A stretch of DNA of 64,000 nucleotides, taken from contig OX393551.1 in the NCBI GenBank assembly GCA_947650365.1, positions 88,510,697-88,574,696 on the forward strand, written 5' to 3'. The notes beneath the pieces are model-generated. The model was not told the DNA's origin, made no database searches, and saw only the letters and a list, made by a program, of their open reading frames with translations. The stretch comes from Chamaelirium japonicum. Lineage: Eukaryota > Streptophyta > Magnoliopsida > Liliales > Melanthiaceae. Positions 23,781 to 36,162 of the stretch are shown piece after piece. The translations under genes and the position numbers were made by a program. Each line of letters opens with the position of its first letter. The stretch's first letter is position 1.

Positions 23781-23966
23781 TGTTTACCGACGGACCGTAT
23801 ATATTCCGTCGGTAAAAATTAGTATTATACCGACGGATACTCTCCTCCAGTCGGTAATTTAAATGGTAAAAATAAATTAAAATTTTTATATTAATATTAC
23901 CGACGGAATACATCTGTATTGTTGGTAATATTAGTTATACCGACGGATATATAGTTACCGTCGGTA

Positions 23967-24327
23967 AAAATAAACGAAAAAAAAAATAGCAAAATATAAA
24001 ATATATTATTAGCGACGGACTTTTTCATTACCGTCGGTAAAAATAAACGAAAAAAAAATAGCAAAATATAAAATATATTATTAGCGACGGACTTTTTCAT
24101 TACCGTCGGTAATAATAAACGAAAAAAAAATAGCAAAATATAAAATATATTATTAGCGACGGACTTTTTCATTACCTTCGGTAAAAATAAACGAAAAAAA
24201 AAAAGAAAAATATAAAATATATTATTAGCGACGGACATTTTCATTACCGTCGGTAAAAATAAACGAAAAAAAATAGCAAAATATAAAATATATTATTAGC
24301 GACGGACTTTTTCATTACCGTCGGTAA
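23967..24327. repeat. 72-bp tandem repeat in the CACTA right arm
   Basis: The word AGCGACGG recurs at 24011, 24083, 24155, 24227 and 24298, giving periods of 72, 72, 72 and 71. Each unit ends with an inverted pair AGCGACGG...CCGTCGGT around TTTTTCATTA. Five units are present. The minus-strand phenylalanine-rich ORF is a repeat artefact. Confidence 0.95.
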
Positions 24328-27300
24328 AGGTATATTACCGACGGATAATATATAACTGTCGGTAATAAATATGAAAAAAAAAAATTAAAAAAATCAAAGT
24401 CTTATTACCGACGGAAATAATTGTTATTGTCGGTAAAATATATATTATTACCGACAGTAATAGAAATATCCGTCGGTAAAAAATCTATTTCTTGTAGTGT
24501 CTCTATCTCTGATTTCCTCTCTCTCTTTCTACGGCCTGCGCGTGACAGTCGGTACCGGAGAAGGATAGCCGGCCGAAGGAGGAGCCACCGCCGAAGCATA
24601 CTGACGCCGGGGAGGAGGATGCACCGAAGCCGGGAAGAGCCGCAGCCGGTCGGAGCTGCTAAAGTCGACGACCCCGGCAATAGGTCGGCCTTTCCCCCTT
24701 GCACTATTTTTTTTCTCTTTTTGTTCTGTGCTGTGGTAACCGCCGAGACCCCTCCCCCACTGTGACCTGCGCAACCTTGGCTATCAACCATGTGGCGGGT
24801 GGCCGTGTAGCCGGCGAAGCCGACCCGGTGCTGGCGGTATTTTTGTGGACCCTATCAACCCCACCCCCGTAGCTTTTATGTGGTTGTAGCCATGGCTGCC
24901 AGCCCGGTGGCCGGTGAACCAAAGGCGCCCGACCAAGCCCGGCCAAACACCCGGTCGCAGTTAGCCCTGATGATCTCACGCCAAGTTACGGCTTGGCACA
25001 CCAACCCCGACCTCCCCATGACGTTGATTTAGCACATGAGCCACACTAGATGTTAGCGGGCCCGATCTCCTCGGGTCACGCTCGTATCAAGGTTGAGGAT
25101 ACCGATGCGGGTCCAAACACCTTACGAAGGTGATGCGCACGAGACCGACCCTTTTAGCGGCAACGAGGTAGTACTTAGCAACCTAGGATGGTCACTAGTG
25201 TGATTCCCGTGCAAACACATCCTTTGGCAAAGCAAGCCGATCGTGATCGGCTTTGCCAATTCCGTCATCGACCGACACGGTCACGACCGTTTGGCCGAAT
25301 TATTGCTATTCGACCTTAGTGTGACACATACGTCAGCAATGCTGACTAACCAAGACGGTACCTTTGGTGCATCGTTTTGCATGCCAGTAGACCGGCGTCC
25401 GATGACGCATAAATTCTCAACTCGGCCAACTCAGGCCTAAGCCAACGATATTTTAGTAGCACTTAATGACCATAGGCCCGCTGGTATATTTGGCAGTTAG
25501 TGGGCACGTGGACCGAGTCAGAGACAGAGTGGAGGGCGTCGAGCAGCATCAGCCCGAGCACACTTTCCAGGTGACACTACACGCTGTTTAGATAATTAAC
25601 TATGCTGTTATAAAACTTAAGGGTAGGTGTCCATAATGCTGCATGAGGGTCCCGCTGGACATCGTCGCATGTGGTCGAGTGGACCCCACCTTGCAAGCGG
25701 AGTCGTGAGTCTGGTGATGCATGCTTAATAATATAATTAAATAATAAATTTTCTGATTGGTTGGACATCGTAAGTAGGAATTTCCATAAGGTTAGAAATT
25801 AATAATTAAATAATAATTATCGGGCTTATTCTCCTGGATGGAGTGTGGAGACCCTGGCACACGGGATTACGGGCGAGAGTAAATTTTTAGAGTTATTGTG
25901 ATGCATGGGTTGTGAGCGCGGTGCGGATCCCGGGGTAAAACATCAAAATCACTTTATTATTATAATTGTGTGATATTTTATCATGTAGAAATATTCAGAC
26001 CCCATGCGCGTAAGGGCCGTGAACCACCCTGCGTGCACAGCCAAAGATCAGTAGGCTAAGGGGTCACGGGTAGGGATTGTGGTAAAGCCAATAGGTGGTG
26101 CCCTCAAAGAGGGATTGATCTAGCAATCCTGTCCTGGGATAGTTGAAGCCCCCAAGGAAAGTAAGTTGGGCGGTAGAGCTCCACCGTGAAAGACGAAAAA
26201 CCCCTTATAATCATATAGGTGACTTTGCGCATGGTGTCAGAGTATACGCGGCGAGAGAGTTGGCCCTCTACATCAAAATAAAAGGCCTTATAGTAATGCC
26301 CGACCGGAGGCAGGATGAACAAAATATCCGGGGTTCACATTGAGTGTGTTAAACTTTATTAATTCTAAAATAGTATTCTTGTTAACCTAGTGACAGTAGG
26401 AATTGCATGAGAATGTAGACATTGCATGGACACTTAGGACGTGATTGAGAATATAGTTGGACAACTAGGCTAATCAGTAAACTGTTTATAAATACTGACG
26501 TTATTAATTACCTAAGCAGTGAGCTTGTCACTAGCCATTTATTTGGCTAATCTCCCAATTCATTTTGGGGGCTACTCATTCCCACGAATAGGCTCTTCTG
26601 CAGGTTTGGAGACTCAGGGGTAGCTGCAACACGAGACCAGCAGCGGAGTTAAGACAGTGGTGGAGTTTTATATTGCAGTATGTCATATAGTAGTCAACTT
26701 TCTTCTGGCAGTGTAATCGTACGAGATTGGTTTAGTGTATGTTATCAGTGGCAATGATACAACTGTATTCTTTTTGGGTAGGCCTCTCCTCAAGGCCCCA
26801 AGCCTAGGGTAGCTCACTATGAAAATTTAAGTTGTAAAGTGAACTAATTTACTAGCTCATTAGATATTATATGTGAACCAGTGCCCGAGTGCTAGAGAGC
26901 GGGCGAGGCTACTCGGCTCGCCTTTAGAGGCTTGAGTCTCATGCTCCCTTAAGAGGGACTTCTTTCAGCATGTGGGGCACCGGCAGGTCGCACATGCTGA
27001 GAGGATAGCCCGGTTAAAGGTCGAGCGTGATCATCTCCCTGTCGATAAAACTGTATCTCAATATTTTCTTTCAAAATAAAAATCTTTTCGTAAAAAGTAA
27101 GTTTTAAAATATTCCTTGAGAGAGTAGAAGCCCTGTGAGAAACTCTAATTGGAGTAAACAGTTGACCAAACCCTAAAACCCTTGGTTTTTCTCAATTCAC
27201 ACCCCAGTGATCGGTTCCGAATTTCTGGGGCGTGACAACCACATAATTCCTCCTCACTGAGACCCATCCCCATTGCTTTTTTTCTTCTCTTAGAACAACT

Positions 27301-27613
27301 GAGATTGCCTACGATTTCAAGTATGTCGCCCAAACAAAAAATGTTAGGTTTTAATGAAATGGTGATCACATGTATTGTTATTTATAAATTGTAGGAGCAT
27401 AATAAATATCATATTTTTATGAGTTTTGCTCTCACGATGCTCTTATTCAGGCCGACCCAAACCTGGCACAAAATTTGAGAAGAAAATTGGGCTGAACATG
27501 ATGGTAAAACTTTAGGCCGAGTTCGGATTTGGGAGGACCACCTAGAGTTCGGGCCGGGTTTTGGTAGACCTTGACCATTCCAGTATAGCCCAATTAACAG
27601 GCCTATCAAAAAG

Positions 27614-28010
27614 CAAAATCCTCATGCTTGGCCCACTAGCCAACTAGTCAACTTTAGACAATTATCAATGAAGGGATAATTAAAATTTTAAATTAATCCC
27701 AACTATCCCTTGCATAATTTAAAATTTTAAAAATTAATTTGTACATGATAAGTTTAAAATTAATTGGAAGCACCTTTCAGTTTGAACCTATACTTAGTGA
27801 TAATTGGATCCAACTGTGGGTCCTTCGTGGATTTCGCTTTGAACTAGGCCCATTTGTCGGACTTTATCAAAAAATAGATATTGGAGTTCTAAGCAAGTTT
27901 GTGCATACACGATCACGTGAAAAATATATCATGTGTGTTTTAGGAATTGTCATATTCCATTGGTCACAGCTCTTGTGACTCCAAACATGTCAGTGAATTT
28001 TATAAGGGTG
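27614..28010. other. unassigned AT-rich spacer
   Basis: Lies between the right end of the outer hAT-like element and the antisense copia relic. No gene or repeat boundary could be supported. Confidence 0.5.
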
Positions 28011-30112
28011 TCAGCAAAGGAGCACCCTATCTCTTGAGTCTTGGACACATTAAGAGTTTAAATAACTCAACCTACCCCTTACTATTATGAGCACTGGTGC
28101 CCTATGGATGGGAGGTGAGATCAGTTCTCATCATAGTCAACAATGCGTCTTATTTCTTCCCATTGAACCTTCATGAGTTTGGGTTATTACCGTGCTGATA
28201 TTTCTTATGGCCTTAAACATATCCCTTTCAACACTTCTAGGACCACTGTCCTAGATAAGTCTTTAGTTAATTCATCGGCTAAATTCTTTTCTAACCTTAT
28301 AAAACTTAAGGCTATCATATGATACTTTATTTTATATCTCAATGACTTGTATCGCACTTTCAAGGATAATTTATCTTTACATCATTGCTTTCTTATTTAC
28401 ATTTATCTATCGCAGATCACAATCAAAATGTATGAAAAGAGGATCGAAGAGTTGTCTATTAGAAGTATGTTTATTAGTAAATCTCTATGTCACTCGTCTT
28501 CAGTACATGAAGTATCAAGAGTAATCATTTCGGACTCTATAGTACTCCTAGCTTGGACTGTCTGTTTAGATGACTTCCAAGATATTGTTGCTCCTCCTAG
28601 GAGAAACACAAACCCTTCAGTTGACTTCACATATAGGGTAAACTAATTCAATTAGCATTGTTATAACCTTCTAGAATAACAGGATAACTATTAAATCGTA
28701 GTCCATAGAAGATCGTACCCTTAAGGTATATAAGGATCATCTCTAAGGCATTCCAATGTTTAGTTCCTTGATTACTAGTATACCTGCTAAAGCATGTTGT
28801 ATATCAGGCCCAGTATAGTTGGTTAGGAATTTAAGAGATCCAATGATATGTGCATACTCATTTTGCAATATAGAGAGTTCTTCGATTTTTTAGGTGGATG
28901 TTATTGTCTAATGGTGTCGATAAAGAATTACAATCAAAGTAATAAAACTTTTTCAAAATTTTCTCTATATAGTGTTCCAGTGACAATAATAATCCGTTAG
29001 GTTTTCTAATAATCTTTGTGTTAAGAATAAATTCCATTTGTCCGAAATTCTTCATATTAAAATTTTAAGATAAAAATAATTTTACCTTATTTATGATTTG
29101 TATACTCGTGCCGAAATTCAGTATAGCGTCGACGTATAAGCATAAGATAGCCATTTTATTTTCCTTTACTTTATGGTATATGCACTCATCTATTTTGTTT
29201 ATCTCAAATCGAAAAAAGAGAATGGTTCTATCAAAATTTTTATGCCATTATTTTGGATCTTGTGCTCAGTCTATACATTGACCTGATTAATTTACAAACC
29301 TTATTCTCTTGACCTAAAGTAATAAATCCCTTGCGTTGATCTATATAAATTTTCTCTTCTATATTTTCATACATGAATGCTACTTTAAATTCCATTTGGT
29401 GAATAATCAACTTATGAATTGAAGCTAGGAAAAATTGGACTCTGATGGTTGTTATTCTACCTACTGAGGCATATACATTGAAATACTATACGAAATACTA
29501 TACTCCTGGATTTTGGGTGAATCCCTTAGCTACTAACTAAGATTTAAACTTATCTTTAGGGCCATCTGGTCCAAGATCCTTCTTAAATACTCATTTGCAG
29601 TCTATCGGTACGAGAAGGAAGATCAATCAGTTCCCAGATATGGTTCTGGATAATTGACTGAATCTCATTATCCACAGCCTCTTTCCATAATGGAGAGTGT
29701 AGGAGTTCACCCATCCTCATAGGTTGTAGGAAAGTCTTCTACTAATAATGCATAAAGTCATCGAAGGTTTTACCCTTTGTCTTTTACTTCTCTTAGGCTC
29801 AAATGATAATTCTTCTATTTGTCTTGGGTGACTAGGGTCTATGTCTGGATTGGAACTAGAACAACATACTATGACATTGGTTCTAACATGATTTCTAACT
29901 CTAGTCTTAAAGGGAAACATGCTTTTAAAATATGTTGCATCTCTTGTTTCTTTGATGATGTTGTTTGATATCTCGTCGATCTCGGAGTTGAAGACTAGGA
30001 ATCAGTTAGCATTGTTATCCAATGTATAACTCATGAATACAACATCTATGATTTTGTGTCATATCTTCTTTATTTTGTTATCAAGGATCCTAACTCCTAC
30101 TAAGCAGTGTGC
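28010..30112 (-). pseudogene. Ty1/copia polyprotein relic, antisense
   Basis: Read on the minus strand the order is integrase C-terminus (IIDVVFMSYTLDNNAN near 30030; EPKRSKRQR near 29790), RT N-terminal fragments (HQMEFKVAFMYENIEEKIYI near 29400, matching the usual QMDVKTAFLNG region), the RT catalytic box as LYVDAILNFGTS instead of YVDD (29105-29165), then NPNGLLLSLEHYIEKIL-like sequence (29000-28950), YAHIIGSLKFLTNYTGPDI (near 28830), and RNase H with [17 protein letters not shown] (near 28570). Every segment is interrupted by stops. Beyond 28300 a non-coding tail extends to about 28010. LTRs were not located. Confidence 0.85.
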
Positions 30113-30455
30113 GAAGGACATCAACATACGCAGGGCGAATGAGGTTGGCAATCGCCAAGGCCATTGGCACGTCACAATCAACAACGTGCAGAGCGTCAAT
30201 AGATGTGGAGCGAGTGCTGTTGGAAACTGTTGAGGCCCTTGGCATGTCTACAGTCAGCAGCGTGTGAAGGGCATCAACGGACCCGAGGCATGCGTGGTTG
30301 TCAACCACTGCGACCATTGGCACGTGTGCAGTTAGCAACGTGCAAAGGGCATCAAAGGATGCAGAGTGAGTGCGATTGGCAACCGCTGAGACTATTGACA
30401 TGTCTGTAGTCAGCGTTGTGTGGAGGGCATCAACGGACGCAAGTGCTGATCACTA
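30110..30455. repeat. ~78-bp minisatellite
   Basis: Units with GGCACGTC/GGCATGTC...CAGTCAGCA(A)CGTG...GGGCATCAACGGA recur at about 30166, 30241, 30319 and 30398 (spacings 75-79). About four and a half diverged copies abut the 5' side of the antisense copia relic. Open frames on both strands are by-products. Confidence 0.8.
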
Positions 30456-31449
30456 TTGACGGATGGTGGTTCTAGGGCGATTTACACAAGAGACATTAGA
30501 TGCAGAGCACATGTTGCGATGTTGTAGCAGATCATTGATGGGCGATGAATCGAAGTGATAAAGCGTGTTAGATGGTAAGGCAGACCTTTACGTTGGGCGT
30601 GGTGTACGATCACCATAAAAAAAATTATAATTCGTGAATGTAGTTTATCTGTGGGTGAACCACGTTAAGAGAAATATGTTGTCTAGTTCTATTTTTCTCC
30701 GTGATCGAGTGTTTTTCCTCACAACACGTAACAATGGTCAAAATTTTATTGTGTAGTGAATTTGCATTGAAGTGTTTTAATTTTTGTTTAGTTTATCGTG
30801 TTGGAGAGTAACTCAAATCAATATAAAACTAGGTGCTTAGAATCCTTATCATATATAGTTACTGTTTAGATAGTTTTTGGAGTTGTTGTGAATTCTACTG
30901 TGCTTTTAAAACTATTATAAAGGTGGGTTGATATGTAGCATGCGTATTTTGGGTGATTCTTTCAGAGAACCTCCACGAGTCCTAAACATTTGGATTGAAG
31001 GATATGATGGTAGATCACACAAAAAGGGAAGACACAAATTTTTACTTGGTAAACCCTGACCTTGGAAGGTAAAAAACCACGGAACTTATTCCTGTCCGAA
31101 ATCCATTAGATCTTACAAACTCCTACTGCCCTCTATGGACTCTCTAATTACAAGCTTTCACCATGTAGGTTCCAATCCTCTTTATGTTCGCCTAATGGCA
31201 CCTTTTATAGACTTAGGCTTTTCATTTGTGTTGGGGTTGGGGTGTTCCCTGAATCCTTGTTTCACCAATTTTTGGGTTCAATATATCCTCCGTTAGGATT
31301 TCTAGCTACTTACCTTAACCGCTCGGGTGTTTAAATCCACTATAGTAGTTGAGAGTATGGCATTCATGAGCCGAATTGCCTGTCGCTACCTGTGCTAGGT
31401 GCACTTTCGATCATCAATCTGCCCGAATTGTATGACGTGACTGTGCCAC
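30456..31449. other. spacer with an LTR-like fragment
   Basis: No gene seen. The part at about 30950-31140 (AACCTCCACGAGTCC... to ...CCTACTGCCCTC) has the character of an antisense copia LTR. The rest is AT-rich and unassigned. Confidence 0.35.
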
Positions 31450-31452
31450 TTA

Positions 31453-31828
31453 GAGCATCTCCAACCGTGGACTCCATTTTGGAGGTCACATTGTCTCCGA
31501 AATGAAGATAAAGTAGATTTGCAGACACATGCACTCCAACCACAACCTCCATTCTTTAATTCCTCTCTTTACTTTATATTAAAAAAACTTCATTTTAAAT
31601 CCCTATTTTGTATTTAAAATCTCTATTTATACACATGATCTGGGACACAAATGTCAAATATGATATAAGGGGAAGAAGACAAAGGGTACTTTGGTATTAA
31701 GTATGATGAATAGTGTTATGCAGGTTGGCCTTCAAATCCCTCCAAACCTCCAAATATGGAGGCTAAAAATGTAAATCTCCAAAATTGAGGTGGAAATAGC
31801 ATCCACCTCCATTTAGTTGGAGATGCTC
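31453..31828. mobile_element. Tourist-like MITE (PIF/Harbinger type)
   Basis: Terminal inverted repeats GAGCATCTCCAAC at the left and GTTGGAGATGCTC at the right pair perfectly over 13 bases. The target duplication is TTA on both sides (31450-31452 and 31829-31831), diagnostic of the Harbinger superfamily. It is 376 bp long and AT-rich, with no coding capacity. Confidence 0.93.
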
Positions 31829-31881
31829 TTAAGTGACCAGATTCACTTGCCTTTTTAGTCACACACGCGGAACATTATAAA

Positions 31882-32664
<783 letters not shown>

Positions 32665-33111
32665 ACAACAAAGAAAAGTTATTCCTCTCTCCCTCTCACT
32701 TTTCCCTCTAATCACGATCTCCACCACACAAAATACGAGAACTTTTGCCAAAAAACCACAAGTGACATTAGAGCCGTGGTTTCCAAAATAAGAAAGTCTT
32801 GAACATACCCATGTTACCTGAGTTAGTGAGACACTTGGTTGAGGTGAATCAAAATCCATCTAAACAGATAATGTACCTGAGTAGGCTGTAACCGTAAGCC
32901 AATAAGCCATACACCATCACACTTTATCATGTAACCTACGGTCACTCACTCACCTAGCTTTGAAGCCCCATTGAATGAAATATGATTTTCATAAAGCATG
33001 CTTAAATAATACTTTATCTTATTTCAGACAAATTATATTAACCCATAGGGCACAATCACAGGAGATCTGTGAGCTATCAACACCCAGTCCCACATCCATG
33101 CCATTGTTGGG
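32665..33111. other. unassigned spacer
   Basis: No coding potential or repeat structure could be supported between the long-inverted-repeat element and the tail of LINE copy B. Confidence 0.5.
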
Positions 33112-33299
33112 TTTTTTTTTTTTTTTTTTGAAAAACCCCTCTCAGTAAATGAGGATGGGTTCGGCTTTGACCCCAACCAATATATTAATAATAAAATAAT
33201 TTACAGTAGGGAAAGGGAGGAAAGGGAAAGGGGAAGACAAACTAGTTACAAAGATTAAGAATGAAGGACTTTGCTCCCGAAGGAAGATTACAAGCCCAC

Positions 33300-34465
33300 A
33301 AGTAAATGAGAGACTTGATTTGGAAAATGACAGTCTCTATCAAACTGTTCTTCACATTGAAGATCCGCTTTTTCGTCTCCAACCAGAGGGACCAACAAAC
33401 TTCAATAGCGAGAGAGTCTCATCCCTTTCTGTTGGTGTGTTTAATCCGTCATCTTCTCCATTGCCAGAGAGATGATGGAGAGGTTGGTGGAGACCTCAGA
33501 TTAAGCTTGAGCATAAAATGGTTCCACACTGATCTGTAGAAGTCAAAGCGAAGAAGGAGATGGGCCGCTATTTCATCGGACCTTCCACAAAAAATGCATG
33601 TCAGGTTTGAGACTCCTAGATGATTCCCCTTAATAAGATTAACACTCGTCGGAATCTTCTCCTAGTAGTAGATAAGTACAAAAATCTTGGTCTTGGGGGG
33701 CATTTGGCGTGCCAAATGCGTTTAGCGGATGGGCAAGATACTCCCTTGAAGTTCAGAAATCTGTAAAGGGTTTGAGCTGAGAACTTGCCCGAGGAAGTCC
33801 ACCTCTAGCCCGAGCAGTCTGGTTCTCTTGTTAGCACCACCTAATTGAGGATGTCAAGGAGATTACTCAGTTCTTGCAGAAATTCTGTAGGGAAAGGTTC
33901 TTCGAATCTCAGCCTTCAGATCGTGCATGTCCCCTTGATAGACGTCTGAGATAGAACTGAAGCCCGTTTGTTTTGCGGTAACTCATAAATATTGTAGAAG
34001 AGGGTATGGAGGAGGAGTTCCCCAATCCGCCTGGAGATTTCCTCCCTCCAAGAGTCTCCCAAAGAATTTGGTAATCTCCACCATCATCTTTAGATTTGCA
34101 AACAGTCCCCCAACTGAGAAAAAAATAAGACCCAGATGTGTCGTTCAATCCCCTTTAGAGAAATGACGTCCAAAGCTTGACAATCTTCTTGATGACCCAA
34201 ACTTGGAGGGAATAGAATGAGAGTAAGTACAAAGGAATGAAGGATATGACTAAGTTGACGAGAGTAAGTCTTCCCCCAATGGATAAATGACTCCCCTTCC
34301 AGCTATATAGACATTTCTCCACCTTCTAGATAAGCTCCACCTTGGATTCTTTCAGTAACTACCTATCTGCGATTGGAAATCCCATGTATTTGAAAGGAAG
34401 GGTACCCAACTTACAGCCCAGGATTCTTGTGAGGCCTATGCCCGTCTCAATATGATTACCGATGT

Positions 34466-34518
<53 letters not shown>

Positions 34519-35700
34519 TAGAGAAGTTGATCTTGAATCCTGACACCAGCTAGAAGCAGAGAAGAAGGACCTTCAATACAATAATCTTCACTAAATCTGC
34601 TGCGTAGAAGAAGAGAGTGTCATCTGCGAAGTGAAGGTTAGAGATATCCTAATAATTACAAATGATTCATGAGATAAGACCCCTATGGACAGTGTGCTTC
34701 AAGATCGCGTTGAAGATGTCAATGGCCAATATAAAAAGGATGTGGGATAAGGGACGCCCCTACTTGACTCCTCTCTTCGTCGAGAACGAATCCCTCCTGG
34801 TATTATTGATCAAGCATGACATTTTTTAGGATGAGAAGCAGGACCAGATCCAATGAAGCCAGCACGCAGGGAGTCCTTTCAATCACAGAGCGGACATCAG
34901 AAATCCCCAGTCAAGCTTGTCGAAAGACTTCTCAAAGTTGAGTTGTGGAAGGACTGCCTCTACATGATGTTCGCAGAGGTGGAGGAGAACCTCCTGAGCC
35001 ATCGCGATGCTATTAAGAATGTTCCGCCCTTTTATGAATGCCGACTATGAGGGACCGACCAGATCATGGATCACAAGGGCAAGTTTGTTCGAAAGGACCT
35101 TCAAGACCGCCTTGTAAAGGAAGTTTCACAGGTTGATTGGTCTCTAGTCGTTGATAGATTCTACACTATCCTTGTTGGCAATTAAAATGATCAGAAGCAC
35201 CTACAAAAAAATCAAACATGAATCGACAAATATCATGCTTTTGGGTGTTTCAATACCTCTGAAAGAAAAGAAACAAGAAAACATCTGGTCCAGGAGCACC
35301 ATCCGGGGATTGGTCAAAGATCGCCTTCTTGATCTCTTCTTCAGTGAAAGGTAGCGTGATGGGACCTGTGTCTAGCAGCGACGAGAATTGGATAGAAGTT
35401 CAATCTGGTTTCAATTAGTAGGATTGATCCCTAGCATATTCTCGCTTGAAGAAGCTAGTAGCCATGTTAATAACATCCCTTTGATTGCTATTGGAGACAC
35501 CTTTAATTGTCAGAGAGGAGAGGAAGTTTTTCCGGCATCTACCATTCACGATGTCTTGGAAATAGGACGTGCTCTGGTCGCCCAAAGCAACCCACTTATC
35601 TTTAGATTGCTGCTTCCACATGGCTTCCTCCTTGCCTACAATGTCAATCAATTTGTCGATCAGGCTAGATCAAAGTACTTGATCGGACAGCTGTAGAGGA
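33300..35700 (-). pseudogene. LINE copy B reverse transcriptase, broken
   Basis: The minus-strand catalytic box reads SNLHFADDTLFFYAAD, with FADD encoded at 34619-34630, so this copy keeps the active-site aspartates that copy A has lost. Upstream, AMWKQQSKDKWVALGDQSTSYF (about 35620-35560) is the conserved linker between endonuclease and RT. Downstream, sequence equivalent to the LSHWKGN/GGRLTLI thumb segment lies near 34300-34250. Multiple frame changes and stops interrupt the frame, and a (GA)n tract sits at 34473-34515. Confidence 0.82.
34473..34515. repeat. (GA)n microsatellite inside LINE copy B
   Basis: About 43 bases of perfect GA repeat interrupt the RT region between the FADD box and the thumb. 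Confidence 0.95.
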
Positions 35701-36162
35701 CTAGATTCCTCAAAGACTTCCAACGCATTGATGTGTTCAAAAAGGGGCACCATCGTCTTCTTGATGCTACCGAAGTGTTCAGAGACCACATGACTAATTT
35801 TCGTTGCTTGAGCTAGAGCTTCAAAGAGAGATTCAACGCTGAGTTCTGAAGAAAAGGTATTGAACGCCACCATGTCGCTACCAAGCTAGTCGTTAAACTG
35901 CTATTCGAGAGTCCACATCCGTTCGAATCGGAAGGGGGTTGTGTCCGGCTATCTTCAATAGTATCAAGCAGTACTGGAACATGGTTAGAGACGAAGGAGG
36001 TAAGAGTTGTAGTGGAGGTGAGGGGATTGAAGATGTTCCAGTCTTTTGAGATTAGGGATCGGTCGAGACATGCAAAGATAGTTTGTTCGTGTCAATTCGA
36101 CCAAATCAATTGACGCCCATCGGTAAATCCACAAGATTATAATCTCAAACGAATGAGGCAAA

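Larger units (their letters stand above)
22289..24499. mobile_element. non-autonomous CACTA element carrying a histone H2B copy
   Basis: The termini are CACTACAA... at 22289 and ...TTGTAGTG ending at 24499, flanked by the 3-bp duplication TCT (22286-22288 and 24500-24502). The intact 5' LTR at the matching place reads straight through CCCTCTCTATCTC, which proves the insertion point. Both ends carry arrays of TTACCGACGG and its inverse CCGTCGGTAA, the type of subterminal motif bound by CACTA-encoded TnpA-like proteins. There is no transposase. The core (about 22760-23780) is a captured host fragment with an H2B pseudogene. Confidence 0.95.
13437..27237 (+). mobile_element. full-length Ty3/gypsy chromovirus element (Tekay/Del-like)
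   Basis: A complete LTR retrotransposon with a perfect target duplication ACCAC (13432-13436 and 27238-27242). The two LTRs start TGTAACGACC and end GGGGCGTGACA. The tRNA-Met primer site, gag, protease, RT, RNase H, integrase and a C-terminal chromodomain follow in the Ty3/gypsy order. LTRs of about 3.4 kb with a TGTAACG start and a chromodomain point to the Tekay/Del group of chromoviruses. It sits inside LINE copy A and carries a CACTA element in its 3' LTR. Numerous TAG/TAA stops and one integrase frameshift make it non-autonomous now. Confidence 0.95.
21604..27237 (+). repeat. gypsy 3' LTR, interrupted by a CACTA element
   Basis: Starts TGTAACGACC and ends GGGGCGTGACA. It is 5634 bp in total, or about 3.42 kb after removing the CACTA element and its 3-bp duplication. 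It is collinear with the 5' LTR (13437-16884). Many scattered differences show that the insertion is not recent. Confidence 0.95.
7954..27305 (-). mobile_element. L1-type LINE copy A, near full length, split by a gypsy insertion
   Basis: Minus-strand L1 LINE. Its 3' end is a short A tail, read as T7 at 7951-7957. The body runs to 13436 and, after the gypsy element, resumes at 27243-27305. Flanking copies TGCCTATGATTT (7942-7953) and TGCCTACGATTT (27306-27317) match at 11 of 12 and fit a LINE target duplication. Without the nested DNA the LINE is about 5.5 kb, the usual full length of plant L1 elements. Domain order on the minus strand is ORF1 with CCHC knuckles, endonuclease, reverse transcriptase, 3' tail. 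All reading frames are broken. Confidence 0.75.
7636..27605. mobile_element. hAT-like element, outermost host of a four-level nest
   Basis: Left terminus TAGGACTGTCTATTGGGCT at 7636 pairs with the inverse of AGCCCAATTAACAGGCCTA ending at 27605 (16 of 19). The flanking octamers TCTAAGAG (7628-7635) and TCAAAAAG (27606-27613) match at 6 of 8, a plausible decayed target duplication. Only 7636-7953 and 27318-27605 belong to this element. Both arms carry GGGCTGGGC/GGCCGAG-like subterminal motifs usual in plant hAT elements. The intervening 19.3 kb is the LINE with its own insertions. No transposase remains. Confidence 0.65.
33113..36162 (-). mobile_element. L1-type LINE copy B, 5' truncated
   Basis: Minus strand. 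The A tail is read as about 18 T at 33112-33130, followed by GAAAAACCCCTCTCAG, which matches the 3' end of copy A (GAGAAATCCCTCTCAG). The body reaches to the end of the endonuclease domain, where the minus-strand frame reads RQLIWSN near 36105 and FACLDRS near 36070. Upstream of about 36162 LINE similarity stops, the usual result of incomplete reverse transcription. No convincing target duplication was found. Confidence 0.85.

Noticed and set aside
22289..24499. Autonomous CACTA element
   Set aside because: No TnpA- or TnpD-like coding sequence is present. The only protein similarity is to H2B.
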